DNA of 64,000 bases, taken from contig JANTQA010000026.1 in assembly GCA_027625915.1 (NCBI GenBank), positions 6,696,001 to 6,760,000 on the forward strand. Reading direction: 5' to 3'. The notes beneath the pieces were generated by a model, which worked only from the letters and a program-made list of their open reading frames with translations, was not told the DNA's origin and did not search any database. The stretch comes from Anaeramoeba flamelloides (Eukaryota; Metamonada; Anaeramoebidae). Shown here piece by piece: positions 12,701 to 24,498 of this stretch. Both the position numbers and the translations under genes were made by a program. Numbering within the stretch: position 1 is the stretch's first letter; each line of letters opens with the position of its first letter.

Positions 12701-12806
12701 TATTTTAAGTATTTTTTGTTTTCAGTTTATTTTTATTATTTTTTCATTATTACCTTAAGTTTTCGAACAATCACCATAATTTGTAAATAGTTGAAGCTAT
12801 GAGCAT

Positions 12807-12828
12807 GGGGGGGGGGGGGGGGGGGGGG
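12807..12828 (+). repeat. Run of 22 consecutive G
   Basis: An uninterrupted G tract on the plus strand stands in DNA where even GGG is uncommon. It can form a G-quadruplex. The exact length is likely to vary or be mis-called. Confidence 0.85.
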
Positions 12829-13396
12829 TATATTATTTAGAAAAATATTTCCTAATATGGTTTTTTATCATTATATTCAGGTTATATGTGGACTAATTGA
12901 TTGATTGGAATTATTCGGGTTCTGTGACGCTTTTGTAATCTATACTAATAGCAGAATGCTTATTCATTCTCTTCAGAAAAAAAAAATGGTATTTATGGAA
13001 AATGAAAAAAGAATCAAAAATTCACTTTTTTTTAAGTAAAAACCAATATGTGATTTTTTCCAAATAAGATAAATTATGAACTTTTGTTGAACATTTAAAT
13101 TCATAAATAGAAATGCCTGAACAATCTATGAATTAAAAAAAAAAAAAATTATAAAAAAATTTTTGGAGAATTTTCATTGCAACGTCTCGATACCAAATTT
13201 CTCATTTTTTTTTGGTAAATTAAAATTGTTGGCAATAAGATTTTTTAATTGTAAATTTATTGTTTTTCAATGAAATTATCAAACTAAAATTTTTGTAAAG
13301 TTGCTTTGGAGTTTTCAAACAGTTTTGTTTTTTCAAATTGAAAAAAATTTTAAAAAAATGAAAAAAAAGAAAAAAAAAATTACTGAGATCTCAAAA

Positions 13397-13493
13397 AGAG
13401 CCAAAGAGCGACACTTCAAAACTGACATAGCTGTTTTCAAAATTGTATATTCTAACCATTCTAATTGGAAATTAAGTGTCTCTCTTTGGCGCT
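13397..13493. repeat. Small foldback with short arms
   Basis: AGCCAAAGAGCGACACTT at the left is answered by AAGTGTCTCTCTTTGGCGCT at the right in inverse orientation. This structure explains the apparent open frames on both strands here better than coding does. Confidence 0.4.
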
Positions 13494-14165
13494 TTTTTCT
13501 AAAAACTTCCTCGTCTTTATGTTGTTGATTTTTTGAGATCGATTGTACATCATAGGTTGGTTGGTTTTTGATTGGTGTTAAGTACTCATTAAAATTATTA
13601 AAAAGTTTTTTCCATTTCAAAAAAAAAAATTTCACCGTAATAACTCGACCCTTAAAGATACAAATTATTTTTTTAATCCTTTTTAAAAACAAAATTATCA
13701 ATTCTCGTTTGTCAAATCCAAAATTCTCTCTAAAGAATCAGAAATAAAAAATGTTCCTTCATTAAAGTTCACTACACTTATTTTAAAGTGTTATAAAGTT
13801 TAAGGTGGGGGGTATAAGTGTTCTTGAAAATAAAGTGGTGTGGTTTTGGCATCAAATAAAATTTAAAAATTTAATTTTATTTTCGCCTATTTTTTTATTC
13901 AAAAATTAAAAAAAGATTTTTGATCAAGAAATGTTTTATTCATTTTCTCTTTAAAAAACAGAAAAATTAAATTATTTTGAATTTACCTAAATTAACTTTC
14001 TTTGAAATCATTTTTTCTGTTTAAGGTATCTTATACCAACCCACACTAAGTTAAAATATAGATAATCCTTCAATGTACAAACTATTTTTTTAAATACAAA
14101 ATAAAACAATTTAATTGATCTGAAAAAAAAAAAATTTAATAAATTTGAATTAACAGGAAGTATAT

Positions 14166-14379
14166 TTTTTAACACACCCACTTCAATTAATCATATAAGC
14201 CACAAAAAATATATATTTTCTTTCAGGCACAATTTCTTGAGATAAGGCACAAAATGTTTTTTTTTTGAATAGTGTTTGGAATTGAAAAATGAGATTGTGC
14301 CTTATTATGTACAATCGTTTTTTGTACCTAAGTTAATTTTTTTTGGCTTATTTGATTAACTGAAGTGGGTGTTAAAAAG
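14166..14379. mobile_element. MITE, about 214 bp
   Basis: The ends TTTTTAACACACCCACTTCA... and ...TGAAGTGGGTGTTAAAAAG are inverted repeats of about 36 bases with few differences (14166-14202 and 14343-14379). It contains inward-facing GGCACAA motifs that are also found in the 45205-45401 element, which suggests a related family. Confidence 0.6.
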
Positions 14380-15917
14380 TTATGATAGTAGAGGTTTTGA
14401 GAATAACTTATCTCATTAATTATTTTTCTTAGAAATCCTTCAAATTAGCTCTTCAGTGAAACAGAGATCCTTTGCTGACATTAGTAGATTCGAATACAAA
14501 GAGTCACCACCACAATCAGTTTTAATTGAGAGTACAAAAAAGAATATTTCTTCTTTTTTGATAAAAACGAACATATACAATAAAATTATTTTCTTGGATT
14601 TCAACTTTTTCTAATAAACTGACTCATGATTTATCTCTATTATTTAAGAATAATTTTTCTATTGATTGATTAAAAATTGAACAAAATTTTCGGTCAACTT
14701 TCCAAAAACCGTTCTAATGGAATCGTCAAACAGAAATTATTTAATTCCATTAAGCAGTCTAGTTTATACGTTGAGTTTATCGAATTGACTCTTTAGTTGC
14801 TTATTAAATTGGAATATTTAATACGAATCTCGTTCTTTTATTTTTTATTTTGAAAAATTATATGACAAGTATTTCTCAGCCGATTTACTCATAACAGTTT
14901 CCATCAAATTTAAATCACCTGGACTTGTTTTAAAAATGAAGAATTTTTCAATTGTTTCTTTTTGAGTTGGTAAGTAGCTTTTGGGATTTTTGGACTTTTG
15001 CTTTGAAAATCTTATCTTGTCTTTCCAAACGAATAAATAAATCTAAAAAAGAGACTGTTCATAAAAAATTGTTTTGTTGTTGGACTTTTTGATTCAATAT
15101 TTAATAAAAACTGTCAAAATAATAGAAAATTATTTATTCCATTTGTTGTTTTGGAAATTAAAAATTTTTTCCACAAGATCATACATTTAATTTTGAGTAA
15201 CTTTTTTTAGAAGGGATATCTGGAGATTCCAAAACAATTGAAAGAGAAACAATTCGAAAATGACAGTTTTAGAAAATATTTTGACTTTTGATTCTATGGT
15301 GTGTGAATCATTTTTTGAGTAAATGATATTTAATAGCAAACCAACTCTTCTTCTTGTTCGACATTCAAAAATTAAAAACTTATTTTCAGATATTTCTAAA
15401 TGTCAACTGTAAGAAGGAAATTGTTATTTAAGGTTTTTTTTTTTTGACTTTAGTGGGATAACGAAATTAAAGTTCAAAAGTTAAAAATAAAGAAAAAAAA
15501 AATTTTTTTAACTTTTTTTCAACATATTTCTATCAAAATCTGTAAAAATAAACATAAAAAATCTGAAGAAACACATGACAAAAAGAGCAATATCGGGTCT
15601 GTTATTGAAAATTTTTCTTTCGCTCTTAATTTTTCACAGGTACTGATAAATTCAGATAATTATCTCAAAATTTTTACTTCATTTTCCTTTTTAGAACTTT
15701 TTTTGTCTTTGCTTTGAGTATCAAAATTTATTAGACTACTTCTTAGAAACTTTTGAAAATAGCTTTGGCTTCAAAAGGCACTTTCTATTGTGTTGGTTTA
15801 AATGTTGTGGTTATTGATTACAAAATAGAAATTCAACTAAAATTTTTCTCAAATCTATTGGAATTTATAAGTAATGACGAAAAAAAAAAATAAAAAAAGG
15901 ATTATCTAATGTCTCAC

Positions 15918-16189
15918 ATGATATTTTGAACAAAATAATATAATAACGTCTCTGGTCCCAAGAAAAATAATTGGTTGTTATCATTATGTGTAAGAGGGAT
16001 TAGATGAAAATTTTTTTTCATGTCAATCGGCAAAATTGTAACAATATTTAGAAAAAATTGATTGTGATCAATCAAATATAATTGTTGAGAATAAAGAACT
16101 ATCACACTGTTGTCTAAATTCTGGAGGTTCGATTTTTTTCTCTCCTCTGAAAGATTCTTAACAGGGACTAATCTTAACAGATTTTGCAA
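15918..16189 (-). CDS. Possible exon of an unidentified minus-strand gene
   Basis: An open frame of about 90 codons ends at a good donor, AT|GTGAGAC (15917-15916). It has no ATG at its left end, so it would be an internal exon, perhaps entered at an AG near 16165. The peptide contains NSVIVLYSQQLYLIDHNQFF and FFLGPETLLYYF, which alternate like beta strands of a propeller, but I do not recognise a family. It faces away from the plus-strand exon at 16272 with little room for a shared 5' region, so one of the two may be spurious. Confidence 0.3.
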
Positions 16190-16271
16190 ATTTGGAAAAA
16201 AAAAATTTCATTTATTTATTTTTTAACTTGAATTTTGTTGCTTTATTTTTTTTGCTTAAAAGACAATAAAA

Positions 16272-16505
16272 ATGGATCCTTGTGATTTCTTAAAAAAAAT
16301 TGGGAAGGGTGACTTGATTCAGCCATGGTATGAAAGAAGATCCAAAATGTCAGCCAATTTTCATGAAAGTCAAAAAGAAAAAGTACTTTTTGAACGTGAT
16401 GAAAAAAAAAGGCTTTTGGAAAGAAAAAAAAAGCTGATCAACCTTCGTAGGAAACTTGATCGTAACAGACAGATAAGGTACAAAGTTAAGCAGATAACAG
16501 GAGAT
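16272..16505 (+). CDS. Probable first exon of the RasGEF gene (78 codons)
   Basis: ATG in an AAAAATGG context opens a 78-codon frame that ends exactly in phase 0 at a strong donor, GAT|GTAAGA. The peptide is basic and predicted helical (KRLLERKKKLINLRRKLDRN). The next plausible acceptor in the same phase is at 18538 (long T tract, then AACATTAG|AAAATAGTA), which runs straight into the RasGEF ATG frame. That would make a 709-residue protein. The link is inferred from phase and splice signals; it could instead belong to a separate small gene. Confidence 0.45.
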
Positions 16506-17040
16506 GTAAGATACTTTTAAAAAAGTTTTTTTTTTTTTTTTTTACTATTTTAACTTTTTTCTTTTCTATGTTGTCATCAAAAACAAAATTCTTGACAGAG
16601 AAAATAAAAGATTGGTTTTTATGAAAGACTTTGTACAGATTTGGATATTTGACTTTGAAAAATAATATTTTCCAAAAAAATATACACATCATACCTGATA
16701 ACTTTTTTAAAATGCCTTTTTTCGGCTTTTGGTTCTCTACAAAGACTTTGTAATTCCCAAAAATAGCACATATTTTTATGTCATTTTTAAGGGAATTAAT
16801 TTGTTGGTGAATATAAATTTTTTTTATTTGACCCCAAAACTTATACAAACCAAAAGTACAAACTTTTGGCAATGCTTTTTAACTTGAAATTTGTTAAATT
16901 AACAAATTATTCTCAAAAAGTTTTATCTTTTCTTCTATTGAAAGAGTTGGGTGTTTAATTTTCAGTTTGTGAAGAAATGACTAACCTAGTAGACGATTTT
17001 AGTTTTGTTTCAGAGACAATTGAAAATAAAAACCCTATTA

Positions 17041-17645
17041 CAGTTCTTTTAAAAAGTGAGGACTTTTTTTTAGGCATTCTCTGAATTAAAACTGTTTTGA
17101 AAGTTTTTTTTTTTTTTAAGAATGCCTTAATTAAAGTTTTATCTGTTAAAAAGTGCTTCTATTCCCACTCCAACCTCTACCCCTATTTTAAAGACCAAGT
17201 TCTCACTTACAAAACAGGTGTCAAAAACTTCTAAAAGTTTTAATTCTGGTATTCATAAAAATAAAATCTTTTACACTTTTTTAAACAGACTTGATCCATT
17301 GCTCGGAAATTTTGGCTTTTTTTTTGTTCAGATGTAATTTGGTCAATTACAATTTAAACTCTTTTCAATTTTGGTGTTACAGCCGTTTAAAAATGTGAAG
17401 ACTTTTTTAAAACGTTTATCAATTTTTTCCCTTTTCAGAATTAACACTTTTAGAACTTTTCGTTTCCTGTTTTAAAAAGGTGATCGGTTGGTCTTTAAAA
17501 TAGGGGTAGAGGTTGGAGTGGGAATAGAAGCACTTTTTAACAGATAAAACTTTAATTAAGGCATTCTTAAAAAAAAAAAAAACTTTCAAAACAGTTTTAA
17601 TTCAGAGAATACCTAAAAAAAAGTCCTCACTTTTTAAAATACCTG
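17041..17645. mobile_element. MITE with about 165-bp inverted repeats, TA-flanked
   Basis: The element runs CAGTTCTTTTAAAAAGTGAG... to ...CTCACTTTTTAAAATACCTG. The arms 17041-17205 and about 17480-17645 are near-identical inverted copies (both contain TTCTATTCCCACTCCAACCTC or its complement). CAG/CTG ends beside TA fit Tc1/mariner-type insertion. It sits in the proposed 2-kb RasGEF intron. No protein is encoded. Confidence 0.75.
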
Positions 17646-18547
17646 TAAAAAGTGAGTGTTTATGTTTTTTGAAAGGTTATCTTAAATTCAAACTTTTCAA
17701 AAAAAAAAGTTTTAAAAAAGAGAGGAATGTTTTTAATACTGATAAATTCAAACAAATTGAATAAAATTTTTAGTTCAATTTCCATTTTTGTAATTAATTA
17801 ATTCGACTCATAAAACAACTCAAGAGAACAAATCTTTTGAAAGCCCAACCAATTTTACAAAGTTTCTTCTCAATTAAAGGAATAGAGCGCTTTAATCAAA
17901 GCTTATGTAAAAAAATTTGTAAAATGGAAAACGAATTAAAAATTTTATGATATTTCTTTTAATATATCAGTATCATTTAAAAAACTCTCCAAGGCCAGTT
18001 AAACCTGACAAAATAATTTAAAAATGCACCATAAGAGGTATTGTAAAAAAAAAAAAAATACAATAACATTTTCTGTTTACATCCAAAGAACTAAACAATA
18101 TTTCAAAACAGCCCCAATCTTTTTACTGGCATTAATTTTTACAATCAAAATTCGAATCATTTATAAAACAATTTTTTTTTTTATGAAATAGCACCAGCCT
18201 TAATAGAAAATAAATTTAATGTTTTTTTGTTTTGTTAAATTGATTTATTTTTCGAATTGTTTTGCCCATAATCTTTTTTTAGTTCACCTAATTATTTTAA
18301 ATTTGTAGAAAATTTTGTTAAAATATAAAATTGAACGATTGATTAACACCCATTTTAAAACATCAGTGTTAATAGAATATTTCATATAAATTCTTCAAAA
18401 CCAATATTTTTTTTTTTTTTTCATAATTTTTAATTTTTCGGATTAATGTAAAATAATCAAATATCTAAATAATTCATTTTACAATTATATATTTTTAACT
18501 ATTTTTTTTTTTTTTTTTTTTAATAAAACAAACATTAGAAAATAGTA

Positions 18548-21249
18548 ATGACTGATACAATAAAATCACAATTCACAGAAGAATTAAACAAAATTGAAAA
18601 TGAAGAAATCAAAGATTTTTCAAAGTTTTACAAATTAAGCGGAACGAAAAGAGCATTGGTAAAAAAACCAAATATTGATCGATCATCCTGGAGAACACAA
18701 ATTTTGAATAAGCACAAAAAAATTAGAATGCTTCGCGAACAAGTCAATCCAATAAATAGGTGTGAAAGTTTTGTCAAAATATTTCAGCCAGGTATTAAAC
18801 CAGTTGTCGAAAAGTTAACACATGAGGAAATTTTACAATTAATTATGCACCATATGATCGTACTTGGGTATGATAAAGCCGTGGATCTGATTGAAGAGGA
18901 GGCTGATGTAAAATATCAACCAAAATATTTACACGATAGTAGATTGCATACTTTATTAAGAAATTCCATCAAACGCTCAGAAAAATTATGGAATTTAACA
19001 TTAACTGATGAAGTGGAAAATGATCAACAAGAAAATAATACTAATACCAATAATGTAACCAATAACAAGAATCAAAAAAAAAAATCTTCAACAGAACAAA
19101 ATCGTGAAAATATGATTGTCGAGCATTTGATTAAATTAGGGTAATTTTTTTTTTTATATATAGATATAATATTGATTTTATAATAACTAATCTTTCAATT
19201 TCTGTCAACCACCAAAAACAATTTTTTATTTCAAATTATAAAAAAATAAATTAGTTTGGGACAAGATGAAGAAGAAGACGAAGAGGAATATGCAAATATC
19301 TGGGAAGAACCAAATACAAGCAAATATATCATTTATACAGATGAAACTGTAAAAAAAAAAATTAAAGCGGCAAGCTTTAATAAATTAGTTGAAGTATTAA
19401 CGGACGAGTCCGGTGTTGATAGTGGGTATTTACATACCTTTTTATTAACTTACCTTTCCTTTACAACTTCTGAAAAACTGTTAACAAAATTAATCCAAAG
19501 GTTTCATGTGCCTAGACCAAAAGATCTCAATGAAGATCAATACAAACAAAAAAAAAGAAAGGTAAATATCAGAGTTGCCAATTTAATTAAAAACTGGGTA
19601 GTCAAGTATTTAACAAACCCAGATAAAAAATTATTACAGTATTTAAGAGAATTTATTACTCAGGATATTGCAGAAGAACTTCCAACCGTTTCGCATCAGC
19701 TTTTAGCAAAAATTAAAAATTTAGAAAAAAGATCGGGAAAAGAGAAAATTGTGAAATTTATTGAAAAGCCTCCTCAACCAATTGTTCCAAAAAACATTTT
19801 TTCTCCTCAATTGAGTCTTTATGATGTCGTTGAAGAGGAAATGGCAAGACAACTCACTTTATTAGATCATAATACCTATTCCAAGATTCGTGTAAGTTTT
19901 CATCATTTCTCTTATTTGATTTTTTTAATTTGTTTTGTTTCCAATTTGATTTACTTGTTTAATCTTATTTTTTTATTGTTTTGATTAACATTTCCTTGAT
20001 GTTTTTTTTCGAGAATATGATCTCAATTTTTAAATTGTGATATATATAGCAAATCTTTTTCAGAATTTCTTATAGGTTTTTATTTCAAACTATTAAATAA
20101 CACATATAATGCATAACTTTAATTTTTTTTTTTTTTTAACATTTTCACAACAAGCCAATTACACTGACTTAACTTTAATTTAAAATTATGACATTCATTA
20201 ATATTGAATATAAATTCAATTTATTCAAATGGTCTGTTCTTATAGAGATATTGATATTATAATATTATATGTTGTTAGACCACAAAAAAAAAAAAAATGA
20301 AAAAAATAAGAAACAAAAAAAAAAAAAAAAACAGCAGTACATTTATCCGATTTTTGGCTTTATGTACAAACTCTATATATTTTTTTAAAATAAACAGAGA
20401 AAAAAAAAAAAAAACAGTAAACAATGCTAATATAGTGTTGGTAGTCTTTTGGAAAGAAAAAAATAACAAAATCAAAATCAAATATTTACTTTTGTTTACA
20501 AACCAGCTAACAATTTTTTTTTTTTAATAAAATCACAAAATATTTGCATTCTCTTATATAAAACAATAAATATACACTAATCAACACAATAGCCAACAGA
20601 ATTGCTAAACTTAGCATGGAGTAAAGCAAAATATCGACATCGTGCCAAGAATGTATTAGCATTTATTCATCGATTTAACAGTGTTTCAAATTGGATTGCA
20701 ACCGAAATTTTAAAGCATGATCGTGTAAGAAAAAGAGCCACCATCGTCAATTACTTTATTAACATTGCTCATAACCTTCGTAATATAAATAATTTCAATT
20801 CTTTGATAAGCATCGTTTCAGGGTTTAATTCCTCGGCTATTCACAGATTAAAATTTACCTTTCAAGAATGTGGAACAAGAATTATTGAATTGAAAAACAA
20901 ATTTGAAATAGAAATGTCTGCTGATCAATCATATAAAAATTATAGACAAACCCTTCATGGGGCAAACCCACCTTGTGTGCCCTATCTTGGCGTGTATTTA
21001 ACAGATTTGACTTTTATAGAAGATGGTAATCCAGACAAAATCGATGGGTTGATTAACTTTTCAAAAAGAAGATTAGTCTATGCAGTGATTGAAGAAATAC
21101 AACGCTACCAATCAAAACCTTATTCTTACCAACCTGTCCACCAAATACAAACCCGACTTGAAAAATTACAATTCGATGACGAAACAACACTTTATAAAAA
21201 ATCATTACAATATGAACCAAGAAAATCAAGAAGAGAAAATATTAAATAA
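18548..21249 (+). CDS. LisH-containing Ras guanine nucleotide exchange factor
   Basis: It catalyses GDP release from a Ras-family GTPase at the membrane. Exons 18548-19140, 19255-19891 and 20593-21249 join in matching phases (2, then 0) with GTAATT...TTAG and GTAAGT...ATAG introns of 114 and 701 bases, giving 628 residues from this ATG. Residues 89-121 (EKLTHEEILQLIMHHMIVLG) form a LisH-type dimerisation motif. Residues 233-345 are the REM (RasGEF_N) domain, with SGYLHTFLLTYLSFT. Residues 380-620 are the CDC25 catalytic domain, with VSGFNSSAIHRLK and PCVPYLGVYLTDLTF. All expected core motifs are present, so it should be active. The order LisH-REM-CDC25 resembles the GefA (aimless) class of Dictyostelium. 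An upstream exon at 16272-16505 may extend the N terminus. Confidence 0.93.
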
Positions 21250-22219
21250 TAATTTTTCTTTAATTTTTGGTTAACAAAGATTTACTTTTCGTTTTTCTTT
21301 TTTTTCCCATTCCTTTGATTTATTTTCTTATCTACCATTCTCTAATTTTATTTATTTATTTATTTACTGACTATTTAATACTATTGCACTTATTTAATGT
21401 TATAAAAATAACTGATTACACTTTTTAATAATTTTGACTTTTTTTAATTAAATCGTTTCAAAAAAAAAAAAAAAAATGAAAGCAGAGTTATTGAAAAAAA
21501 TTTTCATCAGATTATTCTCTTTTTTCTTGTAAAAAGCAATTTAGTATCAAATAACCATAATTTATTTATTTATATATATGTATAAATTTTCGTTTTCTAA
21601 AAGCTTTAAGGGAATCGTAACTAAAAAAAATATTCTCATAAATTTAATGGCAAATAAAAAAAATATATAATATATCTTGAAATTCAAAAACAATGTAAAA
21701 ATCTGATTATTCCAAAAGCAAACTTACATTTAAAGCTATTTTCAAAAATGAATTATGGTTTTTAAAAAGTTTGATCCATTATTCTCATTTTTGAAAAGTT
21801 CAAAATATTTAAAAATCTACAAAGTTCTGAATTAAATAAAAAAAATTATTTTCTTTGAAAGAAGATTGAAATCTTATTGCCTGTAAAGGGAGTTAACTAG
21901 AATAGACTTTAAAAAATAAAACCACTAAGTTCTATAATAACCAAGTTTAAAAAATAGATTATATACCAAAAAAATACAATAATTATTTTCAACTTTGAAA
22001 AAAAATAATATTTGAATCAAAGAACAGTTCAAATTAATTTTTTCAATTTATTGAATAAAAAAATACTATCGCAATAACCAAACAATTAAATTAAAAATTC
22101 TCCCAAAAAACTTTGTTAAAACTTGAAATTTTCGACTTATAAAAAAAAGAAATACTTTTTAATTTGATTATTTTTATACAAAAATAATTAATAACCCAAT
22201 TTTAATTATTCCATTGGGT

Positions 22220-22690
22220 TATTAACAACCCAAATATTAAATGTATTAAATAGGCTTTACAATTATTTCTCAATTTTTAAAGATTTTCAAATAAATAAAA
22301 CAAATTCAAATAAATAATTCTCATATCAAAAAAAAAAATAGCTATTATCAAATAATTGATTTAAAAACTATCAGTTCATTATTTATGCATTTGAGAGATT
22401 TTTGATAGGGTATATTGCCTAATCTTTTAAATTTCATGGAATTTCATGAATATTTATGAATAAATAGATTTATCAATTTTTTTTTAGATCTTCAATTATT
22501 TAAAATTTGATTTATTTTTGTTGTATTTTTAAAATAATATTAAAATTTCAAGGTTATTTGTTTATAAATACACCTAGGAATTACTAGAATTGAGATTTCT
22601 TGTTATATAACTATTTTTTGCTAATTTTTCAATTTCTGATTTGATCCAAAAACTCAACAAATAAAAGGATCAAATCTTTTGACTGAAAAT
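22220..22690 (-). repeat. Dispersed repeat, inverted partner of 11131-11610
   Basis: Its reverse complement aligns with 11131-11610 over about 470 bases with scattered differences. The level of divergence suggests an old element. It has no coding potential. Confidence 0.5.
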
Positions 22691-22844
22691 TTCATTGGCA
22701 TAAAAATGAACTCTTTAAAAATCTTAACTCAGCTCTCTAAAGTTGACAAACGAAGTTGCATATCGAGTTTAATTGTATTTTTGTGTAGATAGTTATTCTA
22801 TTACCTTAGGGATTAAAAATAAATAAGAATTACTAATCCCTTAA

Positions 22845-23396
22845 GGTTTACAATCCCTGAAACTGGAAAAAAGATTATCTTGTATTGGGTGTGTCAACTT
22901 GTTATTTTGGTTCTTAGCTGATCGATCCACGACTAAGTTTGGATCGTATAGGTGGTTGAAAAAGGCTATTTTTGTGATTTTATTTTTTTTTTTTCCGAAA
23001 TACGAATTGATGAGTCTAAGATTAATTAATTGGAAGATATTTAATTAGTAATTGAGTTTTTTGTTTTCTATGTTGAAATTTTTATTTACGCTTTGTATTA
23101 TTTGATGCTTGTAAAAAAATTTTTTTTTATTTACTCCTAATTCTGTAAAAGGTAAATGATAATTTCAATTGACAACCCAAAAATTAACACTTTCAATTCA
23201 ATACCTTCCAATTAATTAATCTTAGACTCATCAATTTGGATTTCGGAAAAAAAAAAAATAAAATCACAAAAATAGCCTTTTTCAACCACCTATACGATCC
23301 AAACTTAGTCGTGGATCGATCAGCTAAGAACCAAAATAACAAGTTGACACACCCAATACAAGATAATCTTTTTTCCAGTTTCAGGGATTGTAAACC
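22845..23396. mobile_element. MITE with about 195-bp arms, bounded by TTAA
   Basis: The outer sequence GGTTTACAATCCCTGAAAC is repeated inverted at the right end. The arms run 22845-23040 and 23204-23396 and are nearly identical, including ACGACTAAGTTTGGATCG. TTAA stands on both sides (22841-22844 and 23397-23400), as expected for piggyBac-type insertion. The high arm identity points to recent activity. The spacer of about 160 bases is non-coding. Confidence 0.8.
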
Positions 23397-24498
23397 TTAA
23401 ATGAAATTGATTTCTAAATTGAAAATAGGAGGTTAACCAACAGGAAATTTTTCCTATTTCGATATACAAGACAAATAGTATCATTAAAATCTTTGTTAAA
23501 ACGCAAATTCCATTATTCTCTTAGAAAAATTTAAATAGAATAAAAGAATAGATATTATTGATGAGATTACAAAAAATGGATTTTCGATTTAAATAAATAA
23601 TTCAATAATCAAGTAAATCCGAAAAAAGTGAAAAAACTTCCACTTAAATATTGTAACCTGATCCTATGTGTTGTATTGAAATCAATTTATTCAAATACAT
23701 TTTTAAGGTTACACACAATAGAGAATCGATATTTTTCGCTTTTAAACTTCAACACAAAGTATGAAAAAAAAAAAGCGAAAAATACTAAATTGAAAAAGGT
23801 ATCAATTCCAAATTCTCATATCGAATACCAAGTCAGCTAAATAAAAAGTATTTTTCTTACAATTTGATCAAGATTGGGTTGATGTTAGATTTGAAATTGT
23901 TTAATTTTTATAAAGTACTTTTGTAAATTGGTGGACAAACTTGAACCTTTTTACTATTTGTGGTAAAATATAGGGAACAAAATTTTCATTCAACTTTTGG
24001 AAAAAATTCTTTTTATTACCTCTAGAATTTCAATTTCTTAATTCCATAAATCAACTGTAATTTTTAATTTTCCTTTACAGACAGGGGACTTTTGATCATT
24101 GGTTCTAATTATCGGAAAATGATTATGTTAAAAAGAGAAAATTAAAAATTTGATCGTTTTAATTTTTCAATAAACAGTCAACATATAAAGTCAACCACAG
24201 TTTTAAGGGAAACGAAATCAACAGTTCTTCTATTTGAGAAAAACATTTTCACCCTCATAAAAACATCTGTTAAAAAGATTTTTATTTTCCAGTTTTTCTA
24301 GAAAATTATTTTTTTTATTTTTTGGAAAAGTCCAACCAAATCATAAAATTAACTGATATAAAAACCATAAAAGTTTTCATAACTTTACTAAAAACTAATT
24401 ACAAATCTCTTTAATTCTGAACTAAAAAAATTTGAAATTGTAATTGCAATTGTTTTGACTGCCATCGACCTTTCAACATAAGAACCATATAATAAATT

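Larger units (their letters stand above)
10479..16271. other. Long gene-poor interval with repeats
   Basis: I see no complete recognisable gene. It holds one half of an inverted dispersed repeat (11131-11610), a degenerate hairpin-family region (12040-12700), a 22-base G run (12807-12828), a small foldback (13397-13493) and a MITE (14166-14379). Open stretches at 10600-10785 (plus), about 14430-14580 (plus) and 15918-16189 (minus) could be exons but match no family I know. Confidence 0.5.
21250..24498. other. Intergenic interval with repeats
   Basis: It contains the inverted dispersed repeat copy (22220-22690) and the TTAA-bounded MITE (22845-23396). A 70-codon frame at 23628-23840 contains a small hairpin and looks like chance. 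I recognise no gene. Confidence 0.6.

Noticed and set aside
13333-13701. Minus-strand 122-codon frame as a gene
   Set aside because: Its core coincides with a small foldback (13397-13493) that is open on both strands; the rest is Phe/Lys low complexity.
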